A stretch of DNA of 64,000 nucleotides from Burkholderia stagnalis (GTDB lineage Bacteria > Pseudomonadota > Gammaproteobacteria > Burkholderiales > Burkholderiaceae): contig NZ_CADESW010000001.1 of NCBI RefSeq assembly GCF_902830275.1, positions 310,001-374,000 on the forward strand. The letters are read 5' to 3'. Positions 16,984 to 26,450 of this stretch are shown here, piece by piece (the stretch's first letter is position 1; each line of letters opens with the position of its first letter). Under the pieces are notes generated by a model. That model was not told where the DNA came from. It searched no databases and saw nothing but the letters and a program-made list of their open reading frames with translations. The position numbers and the translations under genes are program-made.

Positions 16984-18516
16984 TCACCGGCCCGGGCCGT
17001 GCGCCCCCGCCGCCGCATCCACCGCGTCGACCGACCGGTTCAGCCACGGGCCGATATCCATCTCGTCGTAGCGCACGAGCCGGCTGTTGCGGGCCCGCCG
17101 GTAGCCCCACCAGATCGCGACGAACAGCGGAATCCACACGTAGATCGACAGCACCTCCATCCAGTCGATCTTCTCCGCGAAAAACGCCTGATAGTCCTGC
17201 CCGAGCGAGATCGCCACGCAGATCGCGATCGCGAACAGCGGCCCGAACGGAAACCACTTCGCGCGATACGGCAGCTGGTCGAGCCGGTAGCCCTGCTTCA
17301 GCAGACCCTTGCGGAAGCGGTAGTGACTGACCGCGATGCCAAGCCACGCGATGAAGCCCGTGATGCCGACCGTGTTCAGCAGCCACAGATAGATCCGCTG
17401 GTTGTTCGCCAGCGACGTCAGGAAGCACAGCCCGCCGACCGCCATCGTCGCGTACAGCGCATTGCGCGGCACGCCGCCCGGCGACAGCGTCGCGAACATC
17501 GCCGGCGCGCGGCCCTCGGTCGCGAGCGTATACAGCATCCGCGTGGCCGCATACGTGCCGGAATTGCCCGCGGACAGCACCGCGGTCAGGATCACGACGT
17601 TCATCGCGCCGGCCGCGATCGGAAACCCCGCGTGGCTGAAGACCAGTGTGAACGGGCTCACGCCGATGTCGGTCACGTCGCTCTTGAGCAGGTTCGGGTC
17701 GGTGTACGGAATCAGCAGGCCGATCACGAAGATCGCCAGCACGTAGAACAGCATGATCCGCCAGAAGATCTGCTTCACCGCGCGCGGGATCGTCGTGCGC
17801 GGGTTCTCCGATTCGCCGGCCGTGATCCCCACCAGCTCGGTGCCGAGGAACGAAAACCCGGCGATCAGCGCGACGCTCATCATCGCGTGCACGCCGCCGA
17901 CGAACGGCGCATCGCCGATCGTGAAGTTCCGCCAGCCTGCCGCGTGGCCGGCGCCGATCGCACCTGCCGCGATCAGCAGCCCCGCGGCGATGAACGCGAT
18001 CACCGTGACGACCTTGATCAGCGAGAACCAGTACTCCGATTCCCCGAAGCCGCGCACCGACAGCGTGTTCAGCAGGAAGATCAGCACCAGGAACGCGGCG
18101 CCCCACCAGATGCCCGGCACGCCGGGAAACCAGTAGCGCATCACGATCTGCCCGGCGACCAGCTCGATCGCGATCGTCACCGCCCAGCTGTACCAGTAGG
18201 TCCAGCCGAGCGCGACGCCGAAGCCCGCGTCGACGTATTTCTCGCCGTAGACCGCGAACGAGCCCGACACCGGCATCAGCGCGGCCATCTCGCCGAGCCC
18301 CGTCACGACGAAATAGACCATCAGCCCGATCACCACGTACGCGGCGATCGCGCCGCCCGGCCCGGCCTGCGCGACCGATGCGCCGGAGGCGACGAACAGC
18401 CCCGTGCCGATCGAGCCGCCGATCGCGATCATCGCGATATGGCGGCTTTGCAGGCGGCGCTTCAGCGTCGTCTGCGGCGATGCGATTCCTGCGTCAGTCG
18501 CTTGCATGGCGTCCAT
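16984..18516 (-). CDS. lysP: Lysine-specific permease-like APC transporter
   Basis: A 510-residue amino acid permease with 12 predicted helices. Several stretches are nearly identical to E. coli LysP as I remember it: HIAMIAIGGSIGTGLFVASG, LMPVSGSFAVYGEKYV, LGWTYWYSWAVTIAIELVA and FSFLGTELVGITAGES. The start MDAMQATD follows AGGGTGA at good spacing; the 18-codon upstream extension is unsupported. An Lrp-type regulator lies directly upstream on the same strand, and a dimethylargininase lies before that, so the substrate is probably lysine or another basic amino acid. Confidence 0.87.
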   Translation of the reverse strand: MDAMQATDAGIASPQTTLKRRLQSRHIAMIAIGGSIGTGLFVASGASVAQAGPGGAIAAYVVIGLMVYFVVTGLGEMAALMPVSGSFAVYGEKYVDAGFGVALGWTYWYSWAVTIAIELVAGQIVMRYWFPGVPGIWWGAAFLVLIFLLNTLSVRGFGESEYWFSLIKVVTVIAFIAAGLLIAAGAIGAGHAAGWRNFTIGDAPFVGGVHAMMSVALIAGFSFLGTELVGITAGESENPRTTIPRAVKQIFWRIMLFYVLAIFVIGLLIPYTDPNLLKSDVTDIGVSPFTLVFSHAGFPIAAGAMNVVILTAVLSAGNSGTYAATRMLYTLATEGRAPAMFATLSPGGVPRNALYATMAVGGLCFLTSLANNQRIYLWLLNTVGITGFIAWLGIAVSHYRFRKGLLKQGYRLDQLPYRAKWFPFGPLFAIAICVAISLGQDYQAFFAEKIDWMEVLSIYVWIPLFVAIWWGYRRARNSRLVRYDEMDIGPWLNRSVDAVDAAAGAHGPGR

Positions 18517-18640
18517 AGCATTCACCCTGAAAGAGTCGGTCCGTCCAATTTGATTCGGGATGCAGATCATCAGGCGCGGCTTCGCGCGCCGATTGACTGC
18601 AATATTCAGGTTCCGGCTGAAGCGGTGCCGCCCGGCGGCG

Positions 18641-19105
18641 TCACGCGGCGCTGCGCTTGATCACCTGCAGCTCGGCCGTCGTCACGATTTTCTCGATCCG
18701 GTAGCGCGGGCTCTCGAGCCACGCGTTCGCGATCCGGCGATACTCGTCGAGATCGTCGCACGCGAGCCGCACCAGGAAATCGAAGGTGCCGCTGACGAGC
18801 CAGCAGTCGAGCACCGCCGGGTTCGCGCGCATCTCCTCCTCGAACGGCGCCTGCGAGCGGCCGTGGTCGGCGAGCACGATCTGCGCGAGCACGACGATCG
18901 ACTTCTTGTCGCGCGGCGCATGGATCACCGCACGATAGCCGGCGATCACGCCCATCGCCTCGAGCCGTTCCACGCGGGCCTGGCACGGCCGCGGCGTCAG
19001 GTTCACGAGCTCCGACAGCTTGCGGTATGAAATGCGTCCGTCGTTGCGCAGGATGTCGAGGATCCGGAGATCGATCTTGTCGAGCTGCATCTTCTTGTCG
19101 GGCAT
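18641..19105 (-). CDS. Lrp/AsnC-family transcriptional regulator
   Basis: A 154-residue regulator: N-terminal helix-turn-helix (MQLDKIDLRILDILRNDGRI, with LVNLTPRPCQARVERLE as the recognition region) and a C-terminal RAM effector domain (about 75-150) that senses an amino acid. It lies between the dimethylargininase gene (99-bp gap) and lysP (124-bp gap), all on one strand. It probably controls the permease in response to a basic amino acid; that is inference from position. Confidence 0.92.
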   Translation of the reverse strand: MPDKKMQLDKIDLRILDILRNDGRISYRKLSELVNLTPRPCQARVERLEAMGVIAGYRAVIHAPRDKKSIVVLAQIVLADHGRSQAPFEEEMRANPAVLDCWLVSGTFDFLVRLACDDLDEYRRIANAWLESPRYRIEKIVTTAELQVIKRSAA

Positions 19106-19204
19106 CCGGGTTCGCTCCAGTCGGGTCGTGGCTTGCGCACGCGGCGTCTGCCGCCTCGCACGCGCGCCACATTATCCGGCCGAACCGCACCGCGTGCCAG
19201 CCGG

Positions 19205-19963
19205 CTAGAACCGCAGCGACAGGCAGGTCAGCCCGCCGTCCATCTTGCGGAACTCGCTCGTGTCGATCACGCGCAGCGGCAGGCCGAGCGTCTCGAGGCG
19301 CGCGTGCACGCGCGGGTAGCCGGCCGGCGTGATCAGCGCGTCGTTCACGCGCAGCGTATTGCCCGCGTACTCGTCGGCCGGTGCGACCACGATCCGGCGG
19401 AACCCGGCAAACGCCGGGTGCGCATCGAGCGCTTCGTTCACGAGCAGCGTGTCGTCGCCCACGCTGTTGACGACCGACTTCAGGTGCAGGCCCTCGCCGA
19501 CCGGCACCGCGACGACCGTATAGCCGTACGGCGACACCAGCGCCTCGAACGCCGCGATGCCGGCGGCATCCGTGCGGCCGGTCAGGCCGATGAAGAAGCG
19601 CTTGCCGACCAGCATCACGTCGCCGCCGTCGAGCCGGCCGTCGCGCATCGGCAGCAGCTCGCGGTGCGCGGCGAGCGGCGTGGCGATGTGATCGATCTCG
19701 CCGCGCCGCGCGGGCGCGCCGGGGCGCGTGATCACCGCGAATTCGGGCGTGACGACGGCGACGTCCTCGACGAAGTGCGCGTCGGGAAACGCATCGAGCG
19801 GCGGCAATTCGGTGATCGCGACGCCGAGCGTGCGCAACGTGTCGCAGTACGCGTCGAACTGCGCGAGCGTCTTGTCGTGGTCGGGCGCGCCGAGCAGCGC
19901 GGTGGTGAGGCCCGCGCCGCACGATGCGGCGGGCCGGCGAACGATGGCTTGCGTGAACTGCAT
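19205..19963 (-). CDS. ddaH: Dimethylargininase (DDAH), arginine deiminase superfamily
   Basis: A 252-residue guanidine-modifying enzyme that hydrolyses methylarginines (or arginine-like substrates) to citrulline. Catalytic residues visible: His160 in GEGLHLKS, Cys247 near the C-terminus in GGLTCLSLRF, and the acidic FVEDVAV segment (Glu66, Asp67). The size fits DDAH rather than the longer arginine deiminase. AAGGAGGAG precedes the ATG; a longer frame extending towards gltA is spurious. It is the first gene of a ddaH-lrp-lysP series. Substrate specificity is inferred. Confidence 0.87.
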   Translation of the reverse strand: MQFTQAIVRRPAASCGAGLTTALLGAPDHDKTLAQFDAYCDTLRTLGVAITELPPLDAFPDAHFVEDVAVVTPEFAVITRPGAPARRGEIDHIATPLAAHRELLPMRDGRLDGGDVMLVGKRFFIGLTGRTDAAGIAAFEALVSPYGYTVVAVPVGEGLHLKSVVNSVGDDTLLVNEALDAHPAFAGFRRIVVAPADEYAGNTLRVNDALITPAGYPRVHARLETLGLPLRVIDTSEFRKMDGGLTCLSLRF

Positions 19964-20154
19964 CGACTCCTCCTTGGAATGGGGCGCGGCCTGCGCGATC
20001 TGCCGCGCGACCGCCCCGGGTGCCAAACCATTATCGGGAGTCAAAATGGGCCAGTTGCGTCGATTTCGGCCGTGCGCGCAGCCGATTCCGTCGAATTCGC
20101 GCACGCGGGGCGACCGATTCGGCCGCCTGCCCGGGCGCAGGCCGCCCGAAATGC

Positions 20155-20188
20155 AAAACACCCCGGCGGGCTGACCCACCGGGGTGTT
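20155..20188 (-). terminator. Rho-independent terminator of gltA
   Basis: The minus strand reads AACACCCCGG - 12-base loop - CCGGGGTGTT, a 10-bp stem (20179-20188 with 20157-20166), then TT. It lies 58 bp after the gltA stop and closes the sdh-gltA operon. Confidence 0.8.
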
Positions 20189-20245
20189 CTGGTGTTGCGA
20201 TTGCCGGACGCGAACGGCCGTTCGGCCATTCGCGCCGCACGCGGC

Positions 20246-21547
20246 TTAGCGTGCGTTGATCGGATTCGCTTCGCGCAGCGTATCGCCGATGAACAGCTGA
20301 CGCGGACGGCCGATCTTCTGTTCCGGATCCGCGATCATTTCGTTCCACTGTGCGATCCAGCCGATCGTACGTGCCATCGCGAAGATGCAGGTGAACATCG
20401 ACGTCGGGATGCCCAGCGCGCGCTGGACGATGCCCGAGTAGAAGTCGACGTTCGGGTACAGCTTGCGCGACACGAAGTACTCGTCTTCCAGCGCGATCTT
20501 CTCGAGCTGCATCGCGAGCTTGAACAGCGGGTCGTCGTGCAGGCCCAGTTCGTTCAGCACTTCGTAGCACGTTTCGCGCATCAGCTTCGCACGCGGATCG
20601 TAGTTCTTGTACACGCGGTGGCCGAAGCCCATCAGCTTCACGCCCGAGTTCTTGTCCTTCACCTGCTTGATGAACTCGGGGATGTTGTCCGGCGTGCCGA
20701 TCTGCTCGAGCATGTTCAGCGCGGCTTCGTTCGCACCACCGTGCGCCGGGCCCCACAGACATGCGATACCGGCCGCGATACATGCGAACGGGTTCGCGCC
20801 CGACGAGCCGGCCAGGCGGACCGTCGACGTCGATGCGTTCTGCTCGTGGTCGGCGTGCAGGATCAGGATGCGGTCGAGCGCGCGGACGAGCACGTCGTTG
20901 ACCTGGTATTCCTCGCACGGGTTCGCGAACATCATGCGCATGAAGTTCGCGCTGTACGACAGATTGTTCTGCGGGTACACGAACGGCTGGCCGATGCTGT
21001 ACTTGTAGGCCATCGCGACGAGCGTCGGCAGCTTCGCGATCATGCGGATCGCCGACACTTCACGGTGACGCGGGTCGTTGATGTCGAGCGAGTCGTGGTA
21101 GAACGCCGACAGCGCGCCGACCGCGGCGACCAGGATCGCCATCGGGTGCGCGTCGCGACGGAAGCCGCGGAAGAAGAACTGCATCTGCTCGTGGACCATC
21201 GTGTGCTTCGTGACGGTCGCGACGAATTCCTTCTTCTGCGCTTCGTTCGGCAGTTCGCCCTTCAGCAGCAGGTAGCAGGTCTCGAGGAAGTCGGCGTTCT
21301 GCGCGAGGTTGTCGATCGGGTAGCCGCGATACAGCAGTTCGCCCTTGTCGCCGTCGATGTACGTGATCGCCGAATTGCACGACGCCGTCGACATGAAGCC
21401 CGGGTCGTACGTGAACTTGCCGGTCTGGCCGTACAGCTTGCGGATGTCGATCACGTCCGGGCCCATCGTGCCCTTGTAGATCGGCAGTTCGACGCTAGGC
21501 GAGTTGTCGCTGAACGATAGCGTGGCTTTAACATCAGACGGAGTCAT
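20246..21547 (-). CDS. gltA: Citrate synthase (type II)
   Basis: A 433-residue enzyme condensing acetyl-CoA and oxaloacetate. The catalytic histidines lie in [13 protein letters not shown] and [13 protein letters not shown] and the catalytic aspartate in NVDFYSGIV. The length and N-terminal domain ([20 protein letters not shown]) match the hexameric, NADH-regulated Gram-negative type. It is the last gene of the sdhCDAB-sdhE-gltA series and is followed by a clear terminator. Confidence 0.98.
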   Translation of the reverse strand: MTPSDVKATLSFSDNSPSVELPIYKGTMGPDVIDIRKLYGQTGKFTYDPGFMSTASCNSAITYIDGDKGELLYRGYPIDNLAQNADFLETCYLLLKGELPNEAQKKEFVATVTKHTMVHEQMQFFFRGFRRDAHPMAILVAAVGALSAFYHDSLDINDPRHREVSAIRMIAKLPTLVAMAYKYSIGQPFVYPQNNLSYSANFMRMMFANPCEEYQVNDVLVRALDRILILHADHEQNASTSTVRLAGSSGANPFACIAAGIACLWGPAHGGANEAALNMLEQIGTPDNIPEFIKQVKDKNSGVKLMGFGHRVYKNYDPRAKLMRETCYEVLNELGLHDDPLFKLAMQLEKIALEDEYFVSRKLYPNVDFYSGIVQRALGIPTSMFTCIFAMARTIGWIAQWNEMIADPEQKIGRPRQLFIGDTLREANPINAR

Positions 21548-21601
21548 GGCACATCCTCAATCGAAATAAAGAAACGGGATTCGATAACGGGCGAAACGCG
21601 G

Positions 21602-21874
21602 TTACACGTTGCGCAGCATCTCCAACAGCCGGTGAATGTCCGGGCTGTCTAGGTCGCCTTCTGGTTCCTTGCGCGCGAGGAGCAAGTCCATCAGGTCGTT
21701 GTCGCTCAGATCGAGCAGGCGCGACAACGCGCCTACGTCTGCATCGGTGAGGTCATGCTCGTATCTGCCGAAGAAACGCTCGAAGATGATGTCGTTTTCC
21801 AGCAGACCCCGCCGCGCGCGCCAGCGAAGGCGCGCGCGGCGGTGCGGGTCGGATTGATGCGAATCGTCGCTCAT
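21602..21874 (-). CDS. sdhE: Succinate dehydrogenase FAD assembly factor SdhE
   Basis: A 90-residue protein of the SdhE/YgfY family that promotes covalent attachment of FAD to SdhA. The family signature RARRGLLENDIIFERFF is present at about residues 19-35, including the conserved RG. It follows sdhB by 12 bp and precedes gltA by 54 bp, a typical beta-proteobacterial position. Confidence 0.95.
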   Translation of the reverse strand: MSDDSHQSDPHRRARLRWRARRGLLENDIIFERFFGRYEHDLTDADVGALSRLLDLSDNDLMDLLLARKEPEGDLDSPDIHRLLEMLRNV

Positions 21875-21886
21875 TGCAACCCGGCC

Positions 21887-22588
21887 TTAAACCGCACGGC
21901 GAACCATCAGTTCCTTGATCTTGCCGATCGCCTTCGTCGGGTTGAGGCCCTTCGGGCACACGTCGACGCAGTTCATGATCGTATGGCAACGGAACAGACG
22001 GTACGGATCCTCGAGGTTGTCGAGACGCTCGCCGGTGGCGGTGTCGCGGCTGTCCGCGATGAAGCGGTAAGCCTGCAGCAGGCCGGCCGGGCCGACGAAC
22101 TTGTCCGGGTTCCACCAGAAGCTCGGGCACGACGTCGAGCAGCTTGCGCACAGAATGCACTCGTACACGCCGTCGAGCTCGTCGCGTTCCTGCGGCGACT
22201 GCAGGCGCTCCTTCTCGGGCGGCGGCGCGTCGTTGATCAGGTACGGCTTGATCGAGTGGTACTGGTTGAAGAAGTGCGTCATGTCGACGATCAGGTCGCG
22301 CACGACGGGCAGGCCCGGTAGCGGGCGCAGCACGATCTTCTGCGGCAGGTCGTTCAGGTTCGTCAGGCAGGCGAGACCGTTCTTGCCGTTGATGTTCATC
22401 GCGTCCGAACCGCACACGCCTTCGCGGCACGAACGGCGGAACGACAGCGTCTCGTCGACGGCCTTCAGCTTGACCAGGGCATCCAGCAGCATGCGCTCGT
22501 GCTGGAGATCCAGTTCGTACGTCTGCATGCGCGGCGCTGCGTCCTTGTCCGGATCGTAGCGGTAGACTTCAAAAATGCGTTTTGCCAT
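21887..22588 (-). CDS. sdhB: Succinate dehydrogenase iron-sulfur subunit
   Basis: A 233-residue electron-transfer subunit. The [2Fe-2S] ligands are in [21 protein letters not shown]; the [4Fe-4S] and [3Fe-4S] ligands are in [12 protein letters not shown] and [14 protein letters not shown]. It passes electrons from SdhA to ubiquinone at the membrane. It follows sdhA by 21 bp. Confidence 0.98.
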   Translation of the reverse strand: MAKRIFEVYRYDPDKDAAPRMQTYELDLQHERMLLDALVKLKAVDETLSFRRSCREGVCGSDAMNINGKNGLACLTNLNDLPQKIVLRPLPGLPVVRDLIVDMTHFFNQYHSIKPYLINDAPPPEKERLQSPQERDELDGVYECILCASCSTSCPSFWWNPDKFVGPAGLLQAYRFIADSRDTATGERLDNLEDPYRLFRCHTIMNCVDVCPKGLNPTKAIGKIKELMVRRAV

Positions 22589-22609
22589 TTCAGATTCCTT
22601 TGATTCGGC

Positions 22610-24385
22610 TTAGAACGTACGGGCCTTCGGCGGTACGGACTCGACCGTCAGCGGTTTCATTTGAACGGGCTTGTAGTCGAGGCGGTCGCCTTCGCTGTAC
22701 CACAGCGTGTGGCGCATCCAGTTCTCGTCGTCGCGGTGCTCGTAGTCGCTGTGCGCGTGCGCGCCACGGCTTTCCTTGCGGGCTTCCGCCGAGACCATCG
22801 TCGCGCGGGCGACTTCGATCAGGTTCTCCAGCTCGAGCGCTTCGACGCGCGCGGTGTTGAACACCTTCGACTTGTCCTTCAGGTGGATGTTTTCCACGCG
22901 TGCCTTCAGGCCGGCCATCTGGTCGACGCCTTCCTTCAGCAGCGCCGACGTGCGGAACACGCCTGCGTGCTTCTGCATCGTCGCGCGGATGTCGTTCGCG
23001 ACGTCCTGCGTGTATTCGCCCGACGTCGACTTGTCGAGCTTGTTCAGGCGCGCCAGCGAGAATTCGCCTGCGTCGGCCGGCAGCGGCTTGTGATCGCGCT
23101 GGTTCTTCACGTGCTCGACGATGTGGTTGCCGGCCGCGCGGCCGAACACCACGAGGTCGAGCAGCGAGTTCGTGCCGAGGCGGTTCGCGCCGTGCACGGA
23201 CACGCACGAGCATTCGCCCACTGCGTAGAAGCCGTTGATCGGCTCCTTGTGGTCGCGCGACGTGCCCACGACCTGGCCGTGGATGTTGGTCGGGATGCCG
23301 CCCATCTGGTAGTGGATGGTCGGGACGACCGGGATCGGTTCCTTGATGCAGTCGACGTTCGCGAACTTCAGCGCGATTTCGCGGATCGACGGCAGACGCT
23401 TCATGATCGTCTCGGCGCCGATGTGCGACAGGTCGAGCAGCACGTGGTCCTTGTTCGGACCCACGCCGCGGCCTTCCTTGATTTCCTGGTCCATCGAGCG
23501 CGACACGAAGTCACGCGGCGCCAGATCCTTCAGCGTCGGCGCGTAGCGCTCCATGAAGCGCTCGCCGTTCGCGTTGCGCAGGATGCCGCCTTCGCCGCGC
23601 ACGCCTTCGGTGATCAGCACGCCCGCGCCGGCCACGCCGGTCGGGTGGAACTGCCAGAATTCCATGTCCTGCAGCGCGATGCCCGAGCGGGCCGCCATGC
23701 CGAGGCCGTCGCCGGTATTGATGAACGCGTTGGTCGACGCCGCGAAGATCCGGCCTGCGCCGCCCGTCGCGAACAGCGTCGTCTTGCCTTCGAGGATGTA
23801 GACGTCGCCCGTTTCCATTTCGAGGGCCGTCACGCCGAGCACGTCGCCGTCCGCGTCGCGGATCAGGTCGAGCGCCATCCATTCGACGAAGAACTGCGTC
23901 TTCGCCGCGACGTTCTGCTGGTACAGCGTGTGCAGCAGCGCGTGACCGGTACGGTCGGCAGCCGCGCAGGCGCGCTGCACCGGCTTCTCGCCGTAGTTCG
24001 CGGTGTGGCCGCCGAACGGGCGCTGGTAGATCGTGCCGTCCGCGTTGCGGTCGAACGGCATGCCGAAGTGCTCGAGTTCGTACACGACGTTCGGCGCTTC
24101 ACGGCACATGAACTCGATCGCGTCCTGGTCGCCGAGCCAGTCGGAGCCCTTGATCGTGTCGTAGAAGTGGTAGTGCCAGTTGTCTTCGCTCATGTTGCCG
24201 AGCGACGCGCCGATGCCGCCCTGTGCGGCGACCGTGTGCGAGCGGGTCGGGAACACCTTCGACAGCACGCAGACCGACAGGCCCGCGCGCGACAGTTGCA
24301 GCGCCGCGCGCAAACCGGAGCCGCCCGCGCCGACGATCACGACGTCGAACTTGCGACGCGGGAGGGAATTTTTGATTGCAGCCAT
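22610..24385 (-). CDS. sdhA: Succinate dehydrogenase flavoprotein subunit
   Basis: A 591-residue catalytic subunit oxidising succinate to fumarate. FAD-binding VGAGGSGLRAALQLSRAG lies near residues 18-35, and the histidine that carries covalent FAD is in RSHTVAAQGGIGASL. Active-site arginines lie in SRSMDQEIKEGRG and in the later GANRLGTNSLLD region. The adjacent sdhE gene supports covalent flavinylation. Confidence 0.98.
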   Translation of the reverse strand: MAAIKNSLPRRKFDVVIVGAGGSGLRAALQLSRAGLSVCVLSKVFPTRSHTVAAQGGIGASLGNMSEDNWHYHFYDTIKGSDWLGDQDAIEFMCREAPNVVYELEHFGMPFDRNADGTIYQRPFGGHTANYGEKPVQRACAAADRTGHALLHTLYQQNVAAKTQFFVEWMALDLIRDADGDVLGVTALEMETGDVYILEGKTTLFATGGAGRIFAASTNAFINTGDGLGMAARSGIALQDMEFWQFHPTGVAGAGVLITEGVRGEGGILRNANGERFMERYAPTLKDLAPRDFVSRSMDQEIKEGRGVGPNKDHVLLDLSHIGAETIMKRLPSIREIALKFANVDCIKEPIPVVPTIHYQMGGIPTNIHGQVVGTSRDHKEPINGFYAVGECSCVSVHGANRLGTNSLLDLVVFGRAAGNHIVEHVKNQRDHKPLPADAGEFSLARLNKLDKSTSGEYTQDVANDIRATMQKHAGVFRTSALLKEGVDQMAGLKARVENIHLKDKSKVFNTARVEALELENLIEVARATMVSAEARKESRGAHAHSDYEHRDDENWMRHTLWYSEGDRLDYKPVQMKPLTVESVPPKARTF

Positions 24386-24388
24386 TCT

Positions 24389-24757
24389 TTACACTCTCCA
24401 GAGAATCTGCGCGGCGTAGCCCGCACATGCGAGCAGCCAGACGATGGTCAGCGATTGCAGCAGCAGGCGCACACCGACGGGCTTCACGTAGTCCATCCAG
24501 ATGTCGCGCACGCCGACCCATGCGTGGTAGAAGAGGGAGAGCAGCATCACGAAGGTCGCGAGCTTCATCCATTGCGCGGCGAAGATCGATGCCCAGCCTT
24601 CGTACGAGAAATCATGCGCGCCGAAGAACAGCACCAGCAGGATGACCGTGTAGACGGCCATGATCGTGGCCGTCACGCGTTGCGCGAGCCAGTCGCGCAG
24701 GCCGTAGTGTGCGCCGACGACGAGGCGCTTCGAGCCGATTCGGTTGTTGGCTGCCAT
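24389..24757 (-). CDS. sdhD: Succinate dehydrogenase membrane anchor subunit D
   Basis: A 122-residue protein with three membrane helices that helps bind haem b and ubiquinone. FYHAWVGVRDIWMDYVKP carries the conserved His and the Asp-Tyr pair of SdhD. Only 3 bp separate it from both sdhC and sdhA. Confidence 0.95.
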   Translation of the reverse strand: MAANNRIGSKRLVVGAHYGLRDWLAQRVTATIMAVYTVILLVLFFGAHDFSYEGWASIFAAQWMKLATFVMLLSLFYHAWVGVRDIWMDYVKPVGVRLLLQSLTIVWLLACAGYAAQILWRV

Positions 24758-24760
24758 TTC

Positions 24761-25177
24761 TTAGAATGCTCCGAACAGTTTGAGGGCCATGGCGATCGTG
24801 AGGGCGATCGAGACGACGAACACGACGACGGCCGTCTTCTTGCCGCTTTCCTTCGTGACCGCGTCGTGGTTGACGTCCATCAGCAGGTGACGGATGCCGG
24901 CGCAGAAGTGATGGAAGAACGCCCACGACAGCGCGAGGACGATCAGCTTGACGACGATGTTGGAGAGGAAGAACTTGAAGCCTTCGAAGCTGAGCTCGGA
25001 GGTGAGGCTCTGGTCGAAGAGGAACAGCAGGAACGGCAGGAACAGGAACAGCAGCGCGCCGCTGACTCGATGGAGAATCGACAAGATCGCTGCCAGCGGC
25101 ATGCGATATTTCATCGTGATATCGCCGAATCCGATGTTCCGGTATTCCGGCCTCGGCTTTCTTACTGCGTCAGTCAT
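24761..25177 (-). CDS. sdhC: Succinate dehydrogenase cytochrome b556 subunit
   Basis: A 138-residue protein with three membrane helices. HRVSGALLFLFLPF (helix I, quinone-site Ser/Arg region) and FFHHFCAGIRHLLMD (haem-ligand His) are the SdhC signatures. It is the first gene of the sdh operon; a possible promoter lies in the 172-bp gap upstream. Confidence 0.96.
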   Translation of the reverse strand: MTDAVRKPRPEYRNIGFGDITMKYRMPLAAILSILHRVSGALLFLFLPFLLFLFDQSLTSELSFEGFKFFLSNIVVKLIVLALSWAFFHHFCAGIRHLLMDVNHDAVTKESGKKTAVVVFVVSIALTIAMALKLFGAF

Positions 25178-25213
25178 GCTAGACCCCTACTTATGTTGTC
25201 ACACTAATCCGCA

Positions 25214-25219
25214 ATTTTA
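25214..25219 (-). promoter_or_regulatory. Possible -10 element of the sdh operon promoter
   Basis: The minus strand carries TAAAAT within an unusually AT-rich patch (ATATAAAAAGGCGCTAAAAT) 37 bp upstream of sdhC. The -35 region is weak, so an activator would be expected if this is the promoter. Confidence 0.35.
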
Positions 25220-25349
25220 GCGCCTTTTTATATCGCGCTGCAGCGAAAACCTGCTCAGGATCGTTACGCGACACGGAATAAAGGCGGCCCGAAACATGCT
25301 TCGCGCTACATGGGGATGGCGAATGCATCCGGCGTGAGCCACTTCATTT

Positions 25350-26153
25350 CTAGCTCAAGTCGTTCTGATAGTAGTACCCGGTGGTGACGTACCAGCCGCG
25401 GCGCACTTCCACGGGCCGATCGCCGTACGTGTACGACACGCGCTCGACCGACAGCAGCGGGAAGCCCGGCGGCACGTGCAGCAGGTCGGCCACCGCCGGC
25501 TCCGCGGCCACCGCGCGGATCTTCTCCGACGCGCGGATCATGCGGGTGCCGAACTCCGTCTCGAACATCGCGTACAGCGGCCCCTTGTACTCGCTCAGCC
25601 GCTCGAACGTGAGCCCGCGAAACATCGCGCCCGGCAGCCAGATCTCGTCCAGCACCGTCGCCTCGTTCTCGAACTCCAGCAGGCGGCGCACCTGCACCAC
25701 CGGGTCGGCCGGCTTCAGGTCGAGCTGGCGGGCGATCTCGGCCGGCGCGCGCATCCGCCGGCACTCGAGCAGGCGGCTCACGTGCGCGTGCTCCGCGCCG
25801 TCGTCGGCGAGCAGGCGCAGGAAGCGGAATTGCGCGCGGTCTTCATTGTGCGTCGCAACAAACGTGCCCTTCCCCTGCCGGCGAACCACCAGGTTTTCCG
25901 CGGCCAGCTCGTCGATCGCCTTGCGCACGGTGCCCTGGCTGACCTTGTAGCGGGCCGCGAGCTCCACCTCGCTCGGGATGATCTCGCCCGGCTTCCATTC
26001 GCCCGTTTCCAGGCTCTGCGTGATCAATGCCTTGATCTGCTGGTATAAAGGGCTGAACGTCGGCGACGGCGCCGGCGCGACCTCGGCCGCGCCCGGCTGC
26101 CCTGGGCCGCCTGCGCCGGTCGGATTCGCGTTGTTCGCCTGGTTCGATGTCAT
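25350..26153 (-). CDS. GntR-family (HutC/UTRA-type) transcriptional regulator
   Basis: A regulator of about 267 residues with a GntR winged helix (about 35-105: PLYQQIKALITQSLETGEWK, SEVELAARYKVSQGTVRKAI) and a C-terminal UTRA effector domain (about 115-262). Starts at 26153 (MTSNQ) and 26162 (MRAMTSNQ) are equally possible, as neither has a strong ribosome-binding site. It lies between the sdh operon (same strand, 172-bp gap) and divergent mdh, with a perfect 16-bp palindrome 58 bp upstream. It probably regulates the TCA genes around it and its own expression; the effector is unknown. Confidence 0.88.
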   Translation of the reverse strand: MTSNQANNANPTGAGGPGQPGAAEVAPAPSPTFSPLYQQIKALITQSLETGEWKPGEIIPSEVELAARYKVSQGTVRKAIDELAAENLVVRRQGKGTFVATHNEDRAQFRFLRLLADDGAEHAHVSRLLECRRMRAPAEIARQLDLKPADPVVQVRRLLEFENEATVLDEIWLPGAMFRGLTFERLSEYKGPLYAMFETEFGTRMIRASEKIRAVAAEPAVADLLHVPPGFPLLSVERVSYTYGDRPVEVRRGWYVTTGYYYQNDLS

Positions 26154-26210
26154 GGCGCGCATTTCATCACAAACCCAGGTTTTTCGTCCACTCAAATTCC
26201 GCAAAACATC

Positions 26211-26226
26211 TGTCTTATATAAGACA
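26211..26226. promoter_or_regulatory. Perfect 16-bp palindrome, likely operator of the GntR regulator
   Basis: TGTCTTATATAAGACA is perfectly symmetrical and AT-rich in otherwise GC-rich DNA. It lies 58-73 bp upstream of the gntR start and about 225 bp upstream of mdh, overlapping the likely gntR promoter. GT...AC ends flanking a TA-containing core are usual for GntR-family operators. Confidence 0.65.
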
Positions 26227-26450
26227 TATGATACTGTTTGACTTTGGGCCCGTCGGCTCCTACACTCCGGGGCGAGCAAGGGTTCGCGAGTCGCACGGCG
26301 CGCCCCCGGCCACGTGCCTCGGCCCGTCTCCAGGTCACCGCGCAAGCAACCGCGAGTCCTCCGCCCTGCTTCAATGCAACGCTTCGCATAACGCGCATAG
26401 AATGGCGTTTTCACGAGCATCCCTCGCTTCACCCGTCCTGGAGATTTTCA

